64,000 nt of DNA from positions 21,049,410 to 21,113,409 of the forward strand of contig OZ017802.1 of the NCBI GenBank assembly GCA_963969395.1. Reading direction: 5' to 3'. Below are positions 1 to 11,432 of the stretch, piece by piece (position 1 is the first letter of the stretch; every line of letters starts with the position of its first letter). This DNA comes from Pseudoscleropodium purum. Its lineage: Eukaryota; Streptophyta; Bryopsida; Hypnales; Brachytheciaceae. Under the pieces are notes generated by a model. That model had not been told where the DNA came from, did no database searches, and saw only the letters and a program-made list of their open reading frames with translations. A program made the position numbers and the translations under genes.

Positions 1-1112
1 AGTTTGTGTTTAAAAGAATGAATTGCAGTGGATGTATGCAATATTTTCAAGTTGGAGCAAGTAGTTGAATTTATAGATTCTAAACTTGAATTGATAGTTG
101 TGTAGATGATGAAATCCTATTAGGAGAGATGTGCAAGAAAAAGAACCAAATTGTGATATTTTGATAGGATGCTTTGAGCCTAATTGGAAATTTTTCTAAT
201 TGATGGAGTTGTAGTGTAGAACTTCTTTGCAAGTATGTTAATTTTTATAAACAAAAACGTTAAACTTATAAGTTGTAAATGGTGATTGTGACCACCAATT
301 CAGAGTATAAAAAGTGGAAATTTTTCAAATTGTATTTGATGTGTTTGATGTACTTAGTTGGTGATCACTTTGTGCCTAATTGGAGCATGTTGGGATGTTG
401 AATGTATACAATTAAATTCCAATTTGGTGTATATGTGTGAATTAAGAGTGAAAATTTATATTCCTATTTGGGCTATGTGTTAATTGAGATTGTGACATTG
501 TGTGTGTTAATTTCCAAATGGTGAATGAGTGTCAAGCTGTTAATTCCAATTAGGTGGGCAATCAATGGAATGTGTATAAAGCATTGAGAATGATGTGTAA
601 AATCCAAATTGGTGATCTTGGTTCCTTGTGAAGAAGACAAATAAATTTGTAGTTATTGAATTAAGTTGGTAGAATGTCAAACAAGTTGGAAATATTGAGT
701 CTGCTAAGTTGAATTTGCAAAGATTAAAACCGAGTTGGAGAAAGACTCGGGTTGATTTGGAGAAGAATCATAAATCCAAGTTGGGTTTGTAGTGTCATTG
801 TAATAATGTTTTTGGTGATGAAATTCCAAATTGGATTAACTATTAGCATTGATTTCCTACTTAACCGTCTCCCTTTGAACGAACTTATTATACTAATAGG
901 TCATTATCCTTCTTCAATATTTGGTGTCACTGCCGTGGAGACAACTAAGTAGGGTAGCTATAAAAAATAAAAATAAAGTTTTAAAAAATGAATTGCTAAT
1001 AGGTTTATCCCTAAAGTATTGACACCAAAATGATTTTATCATATTCATTTAATTGATATTGATGTAGTGCATCAAGAAGATTTTTATCTATTGGATATTA
1101 TTTCTAAATAAA
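1..1112. other. AT-rich DNA without a recognisable gene
   Basis: No convincing coding region. Short phrases built on CCAAATTGG or CCAATTTGG recur every 50-150 bases up to about 840, so this may be a decayed repeat. The 66-codon frame at 752-952 has no recognisable domain and no support. Confidence 0.4.
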
Positions 1113-1935
1113 ATGATGGATTTTTCAAGAAGAAATCCAATACCATATTATGTTCAAACTCAATATGATATTCATGGAAGACCATTGAATGTTAATCCAA
1201 TTAATATGGAATTTCAAAATACACATGTTCAATCTTATTTGTGTGAATCCGAGGTTAGAGGAGATGATGCTAAAATTAATCATTATATCTTGGAGGAATA
1301 AAATTCAGTGAAGAGAAACTTAGAACAATTTACCAAGACATATTATGAGAAAAAATATTCTTGGCAAACTTCAATTAATTTTTTGGTGGCACAACACGAT
1401 AAGGCTAAGATGGATCTTTTAACAATTAGTCATAAAGCTCAAGATAACCAAAAGAATTATGAACTATATATTCAATCTCTAAAAAATGAATTATCTACAA
1501 AAGAAAATGATTTATCAGAAGCGTTGGAAGAAAATTTAAAAAGTCAAATATAAAAATATGTTTAAGACTTGAGATAGAAGAATTATTGAAAGAAAAACAT
1601 AAATTTGAAAAAAATGAGGCAAATGCGAAGCTCAAGATGAACCAATTGGAAGTTGATTATTCTACAAAAATGAATAAGTTTTTTTTTACATTTGCATCTT
1701 CTATATACTTGCTAAATTTCAAAAGAAAAGAAGGAGTTTTGCAAAAGATTCCCAAAGTTGTCTAAACTATTAGAAAATTTTGGGGCAATATAGTTTTTGA
1801 TCCAAACACTCAATCAAAAAAAGATTACATTCCCATGACGGGGTATATGTTTACATCTTTTATCAAAATTTCATAAATATGTGCCTAAAATTGACTTCAT
1901 AGAAACTTACCTAGATTTTCAATTGTTCATGTAAT
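1113..1935 (+). pseudogene. Decayed coiled-coil protein gene
   Basis: The frame from the ATG at 1113 runs 62 codons to a TAA at 1299, then continues in the same frame for about 84 more codons. These code for a charged, heptad-rich stretch (for example YIQSLKNELSTKENDLSEAL) typical of a coiled coil. After a TAA near 1551 the coiled-coil coding continues in another frame (LRLEIEELLKEKHKFEKNEA, from about 1562) and, past another stop near 1763, on to FWGNIVFDPNTQSKKDYIPM and about 1875. Coding-like composition carried across two stops and a frameshift points to a broken gene rather than chance frames. I do not recognise the family. It may be a repeat-borne gene or a dead host gene; no neighbour clarifies its role. 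Confidence 0.45.
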
Positions 1936-3670
1936 GGACAATTGTCCTTTAGGTATTAATCTTACTTTACATATCCTATATGGATTATTTTACCCAATAT
2001 TATTTACTTGTATAAAGAGGTTCTTCTTTTCACCTTCAAACTTATAAGTAGTTATGGAAGCTAGTTGCCTTTGTCAACTAGCTTTAGAAGCCACTTAATT
2101 TGACTTATTTGACTTCATTTGTTTGAATTGTCAATTTAAAAACCTTGTATTGTGATGCCTTGTTGTATAATGAAAGTCAGACTAAGTTAATGATTTTTGC
2201 AAAAGTCTTCCTATTCTTGAAGATTTTTACAAAAGCCAATCCAAATAACAATGTAACCCAAACACATTTGATAGGCTCCCTACTTGACTTTTAATATCTT
2301 GGTTTCTTACTCTGAAGCAACTCTCTAGAAGCATCAAATGTCTTTGAATGTCATTTTACATGTAGGTATCTCATGTTGATATATTCAACTACAAAATATG
2401 AGGTCTTGTTTAGGATATAGTCTTGTCTAATTTAGTATATAAATTAAAAACCTATATAGATGTCATTTAGTGTTTTGTAAGTGTCAAGTGATACTCTAAA
2501 CATGAGAAGGAAACTCAAACCTTTAGAGGGTTTCTTTTTATTTTCCATTCCAAAATGTGGGTGTCCTGAATACCTTTTGTCAAATTTTTATATTGTACTT
2601 ATTGAGTGCATTGAAATTTTGGTCAATGGAGATGTGAAGGAGATATCAAATCCTAAGGCATCTAGGCAGGACTTTTAGAGGTAGTACATATGTATTTGAC
2701 AAGCTAAGGAAGAACTTAGATGGAATCAAGGTCTTAGAGGCGTTTCATACTACATTCCAAATCCCAACTTTCTAAGCTCCAATTCAAGGCCAAATCCCAA
2801 CTTTCTTGGATTGTTGAAGGTGAATAATAAATAATAAATGTAGGACTTGGGATTCATAGTGCGAAGACCAAAGTCTCATCTATAACTTCCAACTTGTCTT
2901 TTATATAATATTATATAACAATTATGTCAAAAATTATTTTAGGGGCACTTTTAGCATCAAATTTGCAATGGATAGATTTGGAAAAAATTCAACCAAGTAG
3001 GATGCCTGGTATGGTATATTTTTATTTACTTCATATTTAAAATAATTGTCTAGATTTTGAAGTTAAATTGGGTTTCTATTTGGCTATACCTTGTTTGGCG
3101 TCCAAGTCCCACTTCTTTGGTGCCAAAACTTCCAAAAAGTGATCCCATTTAGGTGTTTTGGAGTGATGTGGAAATTAGGACTTGGGACATAGTATTAAGT
3201 CCTTAATTCCAATTTTAGCAGGGATGCTAGTATGTGAGCTTATGAGCGTAAGCCTATGAGCCTACATTTTTTTTGTTCCATTTAGAGTTTGTATATCCAT
3301 CAAGAACCTATGACCATAAAATTAGATATAAGGATTTTCAATCCGAATGAATAACAAATGAATATGCGACAATGTGATTTTGTACCAAAAAATTGAACAA
3401 ATGTATTTCCAAAAATTGAGATATAGTCAAAATAGATAGTGTTTGTAAGCAAGTATATGATAAAAATAGATGTAATGGTTTAAGATGTCTCACTACAAAG
3501 TACTTAAACATAAAATTAGGATACATCATAACAACATTATAGGAATGACATTATGAAGTCTAAAATAGAAGGAGCAACAAACATGGGTGGTAAAGGCTGA
3601 ATATAATATGGTGATAAGCAAAGGCTCTAAACATTACAAATACTAAATCATAAATAATGTTTTTGAATGA
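1936..3670. other. AT-rich DNA, no supported gene
   Basis: Only short frames are present. A coding-like scrap (GSTYVFDKLRKNLDGIKVLE) can be read at about 2680-2740 on the plus strand, but nothing extends it. No RNA gene or element end was recognised. Confidence 0.35.
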
Positions 3671-4595
3671 TTAATCCATAAAGGACCATTGTCTCTTCAG
3701 GGGACAAATGGGATTTTAGGTAGGTACCTACGGGTTGAAATTTTTTCCTTATTTTTTGAAACTTTTTTTGAAGATAGAAAAATTGATTAGCTTCATGGGA
3801 AAATAATTTTTTTTCAATTGGTGTCTGCAAAAAAAAGTTATGCCCAAATAAGCTCAAATAGGAGGCGGAGGACAACAAAAAAAAATTTGAAATTTTTTTT
3901 TTTACTTTGAAATTTTTTTTTCCTCATAGATTATATTTTTGTGTACATGTGAAGATTGGATTCATTCCATTTAAATTTTTTATGAGAAAATTATGGACAA
4001 TCTTGTTTTGGGGGCAATTAAAGCATCTTCTTGAAAAAATAACTTGTAGGATTCATTTTTTAATGCAATTTTTACAATTTAAAAAAAAAGTTTCACATGG
4101 TTAATCTTTTTTGCTAGAAAAATCTCACCACTGGAATTAGTGCATTTCAATTTCATTTTAGAGATATGAATATTTTAGATTTCCTTCTATCTCATACCTA
4201 CTTATGTTTAGCAATTTTTTAAAGAATAAAAGTTAAGTTTTTTTGAAAATTTTGAATTTTTTCTAAACTCTCAACTCAATTTTATACAATAAAGATTTAA
4301 AGCTCAAAATGATGTAGTGCAAAAAATTAAAGTTAAAAATGTTCAAAGTTAAAAAATCTAATCCCACAATGTGCTGAAAAACTTGTTTTTTCCACTTTAA
4401 ACGCAGATATTATGCAATCTGTGTGGTCAAAAATTCTGAAATTTTATCCACACATTCTCATAATAGTTACGTGTAAGATCCTATGATTAAATGTGAAAAA
4501 AAAACTATTGAAGTTTTTTTTTACCTTTTGCCATAGAAATGGCAGTTTTGAGTGTTTTTTGGCCAAAAAAAAGGCCTTGGTCCTTTAGGGGTTAA
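3671..4595 (+). mobile_element. TTAA-flanked non-autonomous element, copy A
   Basis: TTAA at 3671-3674 and at 4592-4595 flank a 917-bp block. Its ends are inverted: the left end reads TCCATAAAGGACCATTG, and the right end, reverse-complemented, reads CCCCTAAAGGACCAAGGCC. The same block recurs at 62,888-63,806 and 48,871-49,800, with end fragments near 14,040 and 54,641. A TTAA target site and CCC-type ends are typical of the piggyBac superfamily, so a piggyBac-like non-autonomous element is inferred. It contains no protein-coding frame; the small frames inside are not shared between copies in a way that suggests coding. Confidence 0.65.
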
Positions 4596-5209
4596 GTGAT
4601 AAATGTAGTCTTCATTATAGATCTTTATATAAATTTAAAAGATGAAAATGGTATGCCTATTCTATTTTATTTTTATAACTACACTTGAAAATAAAAACAA
4701 AAATATCTTAAACATTGAATATTACAAATAAATATAGTAGTCATATGTTATACACCAAATAAATGTACTAACCCTAAATGACCTAAACAATAATTTTTTT
4801 AATCAATGTCCTTCTTTTTTGAATTGTCCTTTTAAAAAAATATATACTTTAAAAATAATAATAATTTCTAAAAGATAGTATAAATACATAATTAATTTAA
4901 ATGGTAGTAGTTTGATTTAATTCCAAGTTAAATTCCATTTTGTGGAATTTTATAAAGCTTAGTGATAGAGTGTGATTCAAGGCTCATGATTTACAAAAGA
5001 ATGTAGTATTCCACAACAATATATACACTATCTTCATATAATAAAAAATAGTGGGTGAAGGATCCATTCCGCAACATCAAAAGGCTTTTTTTTCTCAATA
5101 GCCAATTACCATATACAAAATATAAATTAGAATAATATAATGATTGAATAAAAAGGCTCAAAAAATATTATTATTTAAATAATAAAAATAGACAAGTACT
5201 CACTTGAGC
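4596..5209. other. AT-rich spacer
   Basis: Homopolymer-rich DNA with poly-A and poly-T runs. Nothing was recognised between the TTAA element and the minus-strand pseudogene that follows. Confidence 0.4.
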
Positions 5210-6720
5210 CTACCAATCATTTAGCTTTATGAAGCTTCTTAGAAAAGTCAATGTCATTGAATTTTACTTTAAAAAATTTGAAAGCCTCACAAAAAGTAGA
5301 AGACTTGTTCACATCTTTAATCAATTGATCTTCAAAAAAGTGTTCATTGTTGAACTTGCCAACATCCAAAGTTTCTCTTAAATCATCTCAAAACTTTCAT
5401 CATGAGTTTCATAGTAACACTTCACTTGCTCCAAGAAAATTGTGATGTACTTAGGATATGCTATTGAGAGCTGCTTCTTCAATATAAATGACAAGCTACC
5501 TTTACCCTATCAACAACTTTAAAGACCCATTCATCAATTGCACTTGGAGTTTAATTTGATGAATTGTGGTACTTTTCACAAAAATTTCTTAAGTTATAAT
5601 AAAAATATTTTTCAATTTTTGCTTCACAAAGTAAGTGATGTATAAGAATAAACAAAATATTATAATGTATAATAGAGCAGTATAATATCAATTCAAATTA
5701 ACAACAAGAACAAAAGAAAGACCTAAAAATTGAAAAAAAATATGAAATTGAAAATAAAACTTTAGAAACAAACCTTAAATATGACTCCTTTTAGAGCTTG
5801 AAAAGTCGGAGTGAACTAAGTTCTTTAATTTGACTTTTGTTTGGCTTTAGCTACAATAAGATCTTCTTTGGAGACAAATTTTTCAAAATATGAGAATGAT
5901 TGCCTAGCAACACTTCAAATGTGATGAAGTTTGTAAAGAGATTTACGAAAACATGGAAATTTTGATTTCTCATAGCAAAATAAGATTTATTGTATTAAAA
6001 TATGTAAAGTGAACATAAAATAAAACAAGGTAGAATAAAGACAATTGTAATGGTCCAAACCAAACAAGCTTTAGAGATTAAGAAATAAAAATAAATAAAA
6101 AATGATAATGAAATATAAAGAATTACCAATTAACATAATGTAATGCTACCAATATAATTGCAATGTACCTCTTGACCTCCAAAACAATACTTTCAATAAT
6201 ATAATGCCACATGAAGTCATCTATATAATTAGGATTGATAATAGACAACCATGCTTGTAGGCGGTAGTTGATATCCCACAACATAAATATTTTGCTAAAG
6301 AAAACTTTGAGATTTTTATCACTTTTCAATTCTTTCTCAAATGCAACATTTGCTTGTATCTAATTGGCACTCCGGATTTCAATAATTAATATCATTTGTA
6401 ACATCTACTATCTTCCCTTCATTATTCTTCAAAACTACATAAAAAATTCCATTTCCTTCTATATAACCATAAGTAACAAAATGTGCAACTAAATTCATGG
6501 CATCATTCTTCAAAAAAGGCCTAACAACCAGCAAAAAAATTATATAACATTAAAGAATATTGATTTTTGATTTTGTTCTTAGTTAATACCTCAACCCTTC
6601 AAGACAAGAAAAAGTGTTCATAGTCTCTTTTAAAAAGCCATGCAACTCCTGTTGATCTTTAGAAAGAAGTTGAAGTATAGCATCTAATCTTTGTGCTTTT
6701 GGATTTCTTTGTGTCACCAT
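5210..6720 (-). pseudogene. Decayed multi-exon gene, unrecognised family
   Basis: Read on the minus strand, an ATG at 6720-6718 opens a coding exon (MVTQRNPKAQRLDAILQLLS...) to about 6592, ending GAG before GTATTAAC. An acceptor (GTTGTTAG) near 6520 then restores the frame exactly as ...GLRPFLKNDAMNLVAHFVTY. That exon meets a TGA after NDINY and continues, shifted by two bases, through an in-frame TAG to FSKIFMLWDINYRLQAWLSI and LVALHYVNW at about 6126, next to a GTAATT donor. Further coding-like pieces lie near 5820-5960 (SVARQSFSYFEKFVSKEDLI) and 5210-5420 (KFNNEHFFEDQLIKDVNKSS), with stops and frame changes. The correct splice phase across the first intron makes this a real former gene. 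I do not recognise the product. It could instead be a very degenerate transposon gene. Confidence 0.5.
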
Positions 6721-6777
6721 CTTTGAAATCATGTTTAAATCCAGATTAAATAAAATTCAGATTGTGTATATGTATTG

Positions 6778-7720
6778 TACAACAAACAAATTTGAATCCC
6801 CCAAATCGTAGCCGTTGATCCAGAAAGGCCCTAAATTTTCAGCGTTTGACTAATTTTTGCATATACAACAAACAAATTTGAATCTCCAAAATCGTAGCTG
6901 TTAACGACTAGGGGTCTAGGAAGGCCCAAATTTTTTTAGCATTTGACTAATTTTTGCATATACAACAAACAAATTTGAATCTCCAAAATCGTAGCCGTTA
7001 ACAACTAGGGGTCTAGGAAGGCCCAAAAAATTTTAGTGTTTGACTAATTTTTGCATATACAACAAACAAATTTGAATCTCTAAAATCATAGCCATGAACA
7101 GTTGGGGGTTTAGGATGGTCCAAAAATTTTCAACATTTAACTAATTTTTGCATATACAACAAAAAAATTTGAATGTCTAAAATCGTAGCCATGAACGGTT
7201 GGGGGTTTAGGATGGCCCAAAAATTTTCAACGTTTAACTAATTTTTGCATATACAACAAACAAATTTGAATCCCCAAAACCGTAGCCTTTAATGGTTGGG
7301 GGTCTAAGAAGGCCCCAAATTTTTCAACATTTAACTAATTTTCACATATACAACAAACAAATTTGAATCTTCAAAACTGTAGCCATTAATGGCTAGGGAT
7401 CTGAGAAGGCCCAAAATTTTTCAGTATTTAACTAATTTTTGCATATACAACAAACATATTTGAATCTCCAAAATCATAGCTATTAGTGGTTGGGGTCTAG
7501 GAAGGCCCCAAAAATTTCAACATTTGACTAATTCTTACATATGTTGGAAACAAATTTGAATCTTGAAAACTGTAGCCATTAACAACTAGGGGTTTAGGAA
7601 CGCCCAAAAAATTCAGCATTTGACCTAATTCTTATATATGCTACAAAAAAATCTGAACCTCCAAAACCATAGTTGTTAAAAGCTAGAGTTTAAGACGGCC
7701 CAATAAAATTTTAAGTTTTA
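6778..7720. repeat. Tandem satellite, ~96-bp unit, about 10 copies
   Basis: The phrase ACAACAAACAAATTTGAAT recurs at about 6779, 6866, 6962, 7050, 7147, 7250, 7349, 7447, 7543 and 7640. Each copy is followed by a conserved block containing CGTAGCCGTTAA, then GGGGTCTAGGAAGGCCC and a TTTGACTAATTTTTGCATAT link. Divergence rises toward the right edge, as expected when exchange keeps the centre of an array uniform. Confidence 0.85.
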
Positions 7721-8639
7721 TTCACATAGATTCAACAACTCTAAGTTTTGAGCGATTCTAGAGGAGATGACAAGTTCTTTATACAAGTGGGATGGCAGGA
7801 GGTAAAACAATCCATGTGGGATATGTAAATTAGGATTACTAGGAGCTCAACCACTCCTACCTAGTTTAGTTAAAAGTAGGAATTGTGTTCAACATAGAAC
7901 TTTGGACCTCATTTTTTCATAGTAGAATAAATTTTTTTTAAACTTTGAACTAAGAAAAGTTTGGAAATCAAATTAAATTTCATCACTAAAAATTTGTTTG
8001 AGATTTCATGTCTCTAAAAGAAAGTTATGGACAAAATTTAGATAGGGGTTGGATGTGACAATTTCTTTGATATTTTCAAACAATCTCTTTGAGTTTTGTC
8101 CATAAATTTCTTTCAAAGACTCAAAATCACAAATAGATTACTTGGAAGGAAATTGAACTTGATTTTCCAACTTTTCTTAGTTCAAACTTTTTTGAAAAAA
8201 ATCATTCTATTGTGCCAAAATGAGGTTTGAAGTTTTATACTAAATACAATTGTTGCATTTTGACAATGAGTGGTTAAGCTCTCATCTTCAAATTTTTCCA
8301 TACCTATTAAAAATTCTTAAAGACAATGGGTTTCATTATAAAAATAATCTCTCAATCCTTCAATTTCATTAAATGTCAATGAAGTAGTTCTTTCATTCAA
8401 CCATCAAAAAAAAATTTGGTAGTAGATGGTCAAATAATATTTAATATAATTATGGTTAGATGAATTGTTATTGGATTCTTTTGATTTTTGACAAACCATC
8501 TTTACATTTTTTTATAAATTTAAATGTTTGGTCCTAGATTGAAAAAAAAATTGGCACTTGTTTTTTAGTATAATTAATTCGAATTTGCTATCCAAATATG
8601 GTATTTGTTTAAAATGATTGTCGATGGACTTGAAAGTGA
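7721..8639. other. AT-rich spacer
   Basis: No gene or element was recognised. Contains two related stretches in opposite orientation (about 7,900-8,050 and 8,060-8,230, both around TTTGAACTAAGAAAAGTT and its complement), which may be the arms of an old inverted repeat. Confidence 0.35.
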
Positions 8640-9839
8640 AATTGATCTCGTAAGATATGCAACCAAGTCATGACCTTGAGAACTGCTTTGTCATATTTGA
8701 TCACGTGAAGAAGGTGAAATCATGGACAACTATCACTTGTCACATTTATGACTCTACTTATTGCAAAGCCATGAATATTGCCATTTGTGATATGCAAATT
8801 GCTTAGGATAGTGAAAGCTAGCTCATTTTAGGCATTATCTTAGGTCATTGTAGAAAATAGGGTGTTGGATCCAACCTTCAAAGGTTTCATGTGTGATAGT
8901 GTTCAAGACAACTTTAATATAATTTACATTATATATAAGTCGGGCGATTCATTTGTTCCAATGATAGACTATGAAAGGATTTGCTTGTTCCATTGGGCAA
9001 CAAACATGCATAAATTCACAAAGAAGCTAATCAACAAAGAATTCTTGAACCAACATATCTGACTCTACATGCAATACAAGTATACAACATAAATGTTTGA
9101 AGTGAACAAGATGTATTTAGAAATCAAAGTTTGGTAGTGCTCTTCTAATGTTGCATTAAAATCGGCAATTCATGTTCTTATTGGGGCATTAGATCACATT
9201 TTAATAATTTCGATACATTAGTGGGGTGTATTCATTGAAACAATATTATCTTTAACATCTTTTTTTTCTTCCTATTTTCTATCCTAAACTCTAAATTATA
9301 AACTATTTGAATAATGACTTCATTCATCATCTTTGCAAAAATTGAAGATAGAAGAACTAGTAGATGTCCCAATGTGCAACCTCAAAGAAACAATGCACTA
9401 CAAATGAATGCAAACATTTGAGAAATGTAAATCTAAAATGTTAGTTGCCACATGTAATGACTAGGTTGGAGTCTTCATGCACATGACCAACTATATGATT
9501 TACCTTTGTGAGGGCCCTTCTAGAAAAGGCCCCTTTAAAAAGGGTTTGAAATTGAAGAGAATAAAGACATATAGAAATGGAAAGAAAATCACAAACGCCC
9601 TTAGTGAGATGCTTGGAATAGAAGACATCTACACTCAAATTCTGCATTTAGAGATGGAAGAGATATTCGAGTCCAACAAAAAGAAATTGGATCTTCTGAT
9701 CAATTTTGAAGGTGATTCTCATCAAAGAAGATTCTCACCAAAGAAGATTAATTTCTTTCATCTTTGGGCTCAAACTAAATTAGTCATTGCTAGAGTGCAT
9801 CTCCAGATTGTACATTTGAGGAGTTTAATATGGTCATGA
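8640..9839 (+). pseudogene. MULE-type transposase relic
   Basis: Pieces of one degenerate reading can be followed with several stops and frame changes: SWTTITCHIYDSTYCKAMNI and ICDMQ (about 8722-8800), LDPTFKGFMCDSVQDNFNII then SGDSFVPMIDYERICLFHWA (8862-9000), WGVF (about 9220), then NYMIYLCEGPSRKGPFKKGL onward in an open frame at 9477-9839. The order (WTT..CH.YDS.YCK, then FMADSAQ.N-like, then ERTC.FHW-like, then a GPS.KGP-like stretch) resembles MULE/FAR1-related transposases known from plants, from memory rather than a search. No intact frame and no element ends were found, so it is a dead remnant. Confidence 0.5.
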
Positions 9840-11086
9840 CTCATACTTAATCTATAGTGGATTAGTGGAAACAAATAGCAATACATTGGAATGATACATA
9901 GAGAGAATTTCATACAAGTCAAGTAAGCAATATCATACCATTTAAAAGTGTATACATGCCAAATGCCAAATATTGATTGTTAAGCATGAAAAATTCATTG
10001 TTGTCCCTACTTACAAAGGGTAGAAGCATGAGAATAAGGACACAACAGTTCTAACTAAGCCAATTTTTGGTTTTGTACAAACCAAATTGCATGATACATC
10101 ATGGAATCTAAGATTTTCCATATTTTTACCCAAATCGAGATCCCCAAGGTCTAGCATGTTCTTACTCATGCCAATCTTACTTGTACCAAAATCATTAAGC
10201 TTCAAAAAGGTGGATTTTGCCTACAATCCACCAATCCGATGTCACCTTGACATTTAATCACTTTGTTTAGGATATTTGAACTTGTGTCATGGACTCATTC
10301 TTGACTAGCACATACTTAAAGAATCTCCACCATTTGAAATAGCAACCAAGTTTGCCAAAGCAATAAGGCATCCATTAAAAATCACCAAAATCAATGGAAA
10401 AGTATAAAGAATGTTACTGCAAATATGATTAATATGAACTTCCTTTTCTGCCTTAGACTTAGTACTATTATTATGCTTTTGTCTAGGACTAACCTTAACC
10501 AAAAGGTCCATAACATCACACTTTGCAATTTTCCATTTCATATTTGTCTTCATTATAAAAGTATGAATGGGACTTCCATTGGAAAGTGTGGCATTTATAA
10601 AAACTGCAAATACCTTTATTACATCTTTTATTACTTTTGCAAAGTAGATTATAAGACACACACATTCATCTATGCTCTTCTTCTTAGTTTGGATGAAGTT
10701 GAGCAAGTGCTTGTTGTTGTTAGAACCATTAAGATATGCAAATGAGAAAGTGCTTGTTGTTGTTAGAATCATTAAGATGTGTGAATGAGCAAGTTAATTG
10801 ACAAGTATTAGCATGATATAAAGTAGATATGTAGTACTAATATATTATCTTCAAAATCTTCAAATTTGAGTAGCAAAATCTTATATTCATATTCCAATAT
10901 GTATTCCTTGCTATAATGTAAGAATATTTTATTACGTACACAATATTCTACATCCTATGATAGTTTTATTGAAATTGTCTTTTTCTCATTTTTAGAATTG
11001 CCTCTAAATTATTTGTATTCTCACTTAATCAATCCACTCTAGGACGACCTTTTAGAACATGATATAAATTTCAAAACATGCAATAG
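9840..11086. other. AT-rich DNA with a local duplication
   Basis: A ~44-bp unit (core AAGTGCTTGTTGTTGTTAGA) is duplicated in tandem at 10701-10743 and 10744-10787. A 155-codon frame exists on the minus strand at 10305-10772, but it has no recognisable domain and overlaps the duplicated DNA, so it is not called as a gene. Confidence 0.4.
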
Positions 11087-11432
11087 CACCAACTCAGGGT
11101 TGACAGGACGGTCGGATGTCCGGGACGTTCGGACGCGGACGCTGTGTCCGCAGCGTCTGTTGACATTCGCGGACGCCATCCGCCCCGTCCACCTGTCCCC
11201 CCGTCCGCCCCGTTTGCCCCGATACCCGTCCGCCCGGTTACGGCCGTCCGATTGACACGCGGATTGATTTGGTCTACATGATCTGGGCGTCCGCCTCAGG
11301 CCGTCCGCTCCGCCCGTCCGCCTTTCGACGGTGGGAGGGACGCTGCGTCCGCTGGCATCCGCGAGGACGGACGTCCAGATTACGGACACCTTTTTCGGGC
11401 GGACGTAGAGATTCGTCAATCTTGCACCAACT
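11087..11432. mobile_element. 330-bp non-autonomous hAT element with 8-bp target duplication
   Basis: CACCAACT is repeated exactly at 11087-11094 and 11425-11432. Between them lies a 330-bp GC-rich block (11095-11424) that stands out sharply from its AT-rich surroundings. It begins CAGGGTTGACAGGACGGTCG; its right end, reverse-complemented, begins CAAGATTGACG (8 of the first 10 match). The interior is dense in CGGACG/CGTCCG. The left end closely resembles the left end of the giant hAT element at 38,774 (CAGGGTTGTCAAATCGGACG, followed by a related GGACGTCCCGGACG block). Eight-base duplications and CAGGG ends fit the hAT superfamily. Frames called inside it on either strand are artefacts of its GC-rich composition. 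Confidence 0.85.

Noticed and set aside
10305..10772. 155-codon minus-strand frame
   Set aside because: No recognisable domain, no splice context, overlaps a local tandem duplication.
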